This document shows positions 62,485 through 64,000 of a stretch of DNA of 64,000 bases, piece by piece. The notes under the pieces were generated by a model, which saw only the letters and a list, made by a program, of their open reading frames with translations, was not told where the DNA came from and did no database searches. The translations under genes and the position numbers were made by a program. Position 1 is the first letter of the stretch, and each line of letters begins with the position of its first letter. Origin of the DNA: Aestuariibaculum lutulentum (GTDB taxonomy: Bacteria; Bacteroidota; Bacteroidia; Flavobacteriales; Flavobacteriaceae); the NCBI RefSeq assembly GCF_032926325.1, contig NZ_CP136709.1, positions 2,326,501 through 2,390,500 of the forward strand, read 5' to 3'.

Positions 62485-64000
62485 ATGAGTTTTAAGACAG
62501 TTTCAACATACATTCTTTTTATATTCCTATTATTTCAAGTGGTAAAGGGTGGCTCACAAAACATAGAAATAAAGGGCGTTGTTATTGATGAAGGTAGTAA
62601 GCAACCATTGTCCTATGCTACCATTGTAGTTGCCAATCGTGATACTAAACAAGCTATTACAGGTGCTATAACTACTGAGGATGGTAGTTTTTCTCTTAAA
62701 ACCAAAGCATCAAAGTTTTATATAGAAGTAAGTTTTATAGGGTTTCTATCGAAAACTATTGAACAATTCAATTTAAAAAATAATACCATAAATCTGGGAA
62801 CCATTGGGCTCCAGGAGGATGCTTCGCCGTTAGACGAAGTGGTAGTGCAGGCAGAAACGTCTAGAACCGAATTTAAATTAGATAGGCGTGTTTTTAATGT
62901 AGGTAAAGATATTTCCAGTACAGGTATGAGCGCTTTGGAAGTCCTTAATAATGTGCCTTCAGTTAGTGTAAATATAGAGGGGATTATAAGTTTACGAGGC
63001 AGCAGTGGTGTTCAGATTTTAATTAATGGAAAACCTTCGATTCTTACCGGTGAAGGTGGTGCATTAGGTAGTATTACTGCCGATATGATTGAAAGTATTG
63101 AAGTTATAACTAATCCGTCTGCAAAATACGATGCCGAGGGAACTTCCGGTATTATAAATATCATTATTAAAAAAGAGGAGCGTAAAGGTGTGAACGGTTC
63201 ATTAAGTCTGAACACAGGAATTCCAGATAACCATAGTGTTGGATTAAGTTTGAACCGACGTTCAGAAAAATTTAACCTGTTTACGCAACTTGGTATAGGC
63301 AGACGAAGTAATCCTAACGAAGGGGAGAATATTAATACAGATTTGATTAATAAAACAAACCTAATGAATTCAGGAAAAGAATACCGAAATGAAAAGTTTT
63401 ATAATATCATTTTAGGAACTGATTATTATATCAATCCCAATAATGTGGTAACGCTTTCCGGAAATTTTGCTTATGAGGTAGAAGATCAACCTTCAAATAA
63501 TCTGTTTAAATTGTTTGATGAGACAAACGCCTTGATATCTGAATGGAATCGAACTGAAGAAACCGAGGCAACCAATCCGAAATGGCAGTATGAGCTTCAA
63601 TATAAAAAGGATTTTGAAGACCATGAAGACCATGATTTATTATTCAGTGCTTTAGGGCAGTCATTTGCCAAAGATCAATCTTCTTTGTTTAATGATGTTA
63701 CGGTTTCAGGTGAAGATAGAGATGCCGTTCAACGCACTCGAGCCGATTTTAGTGATTACACCTACACATTTAAGTTAGATTATACCAAACCATTTTCAGA
63801 ACAATGGCGTTTGGAAACTGGTGCTCAATATGTAATAAATGATGTAAGTAATGATTATGAAGTGGAGAACTTTGTTGGTGAAAATTTTGTGACAGACGAA
63901 GGGCTTACCAATATTTTTAATTACAATCAAAATGTTTTTGGTATTTATGCTACGGGGTCTTTCGAGGGAGTAAAATGGGGATTGAAAACAGGGCTTAGGA
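62485..64000 (+). CDS. TonB-dependent outer-membrane receptor, partial at right edge
   Basis: The frame opens with ATG at 62485 and runs off the window (about 505 codons seen). After a signal peptide comes a carboxypeptidase-regulatory-like beta domain (GVVIDEGSKQPLSYATIVV ... GAITTEDGSFSLK), a plug (LDEVVVQAETSRTEFKLDRRVFNV, MSALEVLNNVPSVSVN, LINGKPSILTGEGG, IESIEVITNPSAKYDAEGTSGIINI) and the start of an OMP_b-brl_3-type barrel. No SusD follows in the visible part. Ligand unknown. Confidence 0.88.
   Translation, partial: MSFKTVSTYILFIFLLFQVVKGGSQNIEIKGVVIDEGSKQPLSYATIVVANRDTKQAITGAITTEDGSFSLKTKASKFYIEVSFIGFLSKTIEQFNLKNNTINLGTIGLQEDASPLDEVVVQAETSRTEFKLDRRVFNVGKDISSTGMSALEVLNNVPSVSVNIEGIISLRGSSGVQILINGKPSILTGEGGALGSITADMIESIEVITNPSAKYDAEGTSGIINIIIKKEERKGVNGSLSLNTGIPDNHSVGLSLNRRSEKFNLFTQLGIGRRSNPNEGENINTDLINKTNLMNSGKEYRNEKFYNIILGTDYYINPNNVVTLSGNFAYEVEDQPSNNLFKLFDETNALISEWNRTEETEATNPKWQYELQYKKDFEDHEDHDLLFSALGQSFAKDQSSLFNDVTVSGEDRDAVQRTRADFSDYTYTFKLDYTKPFSEQWRLETGAQYVINDVSNDYEVENFVGENFVTDEGLTNIFNYNQNVFGIYATGSFEGVKWGLKTGLR

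Overview
The window is a stretch of chromosome from a member of the Bacteroidota, most likely the family Flavobacteriaceae. The evidence is low G+C, many -7 elements of the form TAnnTTTG (the Bacteroidota housekeeping promoter), FecI/FecR/TonB-receptor units, a fused SecDF, lipoproteins with acidic residues right after the lipobox Cys, and DUF2911, DUF6588 and DUF202 proteins. I see no rRNA, tRNA, CRISPR array, transposase or phage gene. Most of the window is core genome with compact operons.

Layout. 71-4610 (minus): kynurenine-pathway operon for tryptophan breakdown (kynureninase, kynurenine monooxygenase, RidA-type deaminase, aminomuconate-semialdehyde dehydrogenase). 4772-7631: two methyltransferases, an iron-sulfur (YjdI plus CDGSH) protein and a lipoprotein MsrA. 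7754-14943: a cysteine-free 'zinc ribbon' coiled-coil protein with its Nif3 partner, LpxK, a TPR hybrid histidine kinase, gap and lipA. 14991-18097: small secreted or anchored protein, glycosyltransferase, ECF sigma factor and an Nramp-like transporter lacking the usual metal motifs. 18247-24583: aquaporin, ECF sigma/anti-sigma pair, murB, aminotransferase, aspartyl protease with PDZ, DUF1573. 24895-27531: valS. 27599-33288: a FecI-FecR-FecA cell-surface signalling unit with a divergent repeat-built lipoprotein. 33484-43626: ffh, folD, acetate transporter, rluF, hydrolase/cupin/YitT/lipoprotein/HerA-like genes, queE, DUF202, DUF2911.

The most striking region is 43748-48988 (minus). One operon carries gatC, gatA and a single 1111-codon gene joining GatB to a complete aspartyl-tRNA synthetase. 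This puts both steps of indirect Asn-tRNA(Asn) synthesis (aspartylation of tRNA(Asn), then amidation) in one complex. The leader of the operon encodes a 15-residue peptide with seven Asn codons, followed by mutually exclusive stems and an intrinsic terminator just before gatC. It reads as a classical ribosome-mediated attenuator that would sense charged Asn-tRNA, the product of the operon. I know of no description of such a system.

49099-64000: an outer-membrane porin, gyrB (with a terminator-like hairpin in its leader), an outer-membrane barrel protein, an archaemetzincin-like metalloprotease, a DUF6588 protein, mdh, secDF, a PurD-like ATP-grasp enzyme with a GNAT acetyltransferase, and the start of a TonB-dependent receptor cut by the window edge.

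Regulation visible in the sequence: TAnnTTTG promoters are listed where the match is exact. The matched element AGGGTAGG-N9/10-AGTTAACT lies upstream of both fecR and the divergent lipoprotein gene and is the best candidate for a promoter of the FecI-type sigma factor. Two genes (queE and 56685) have their -7 element only 4-5 nt before the ATG and may be transcribed without a leader.
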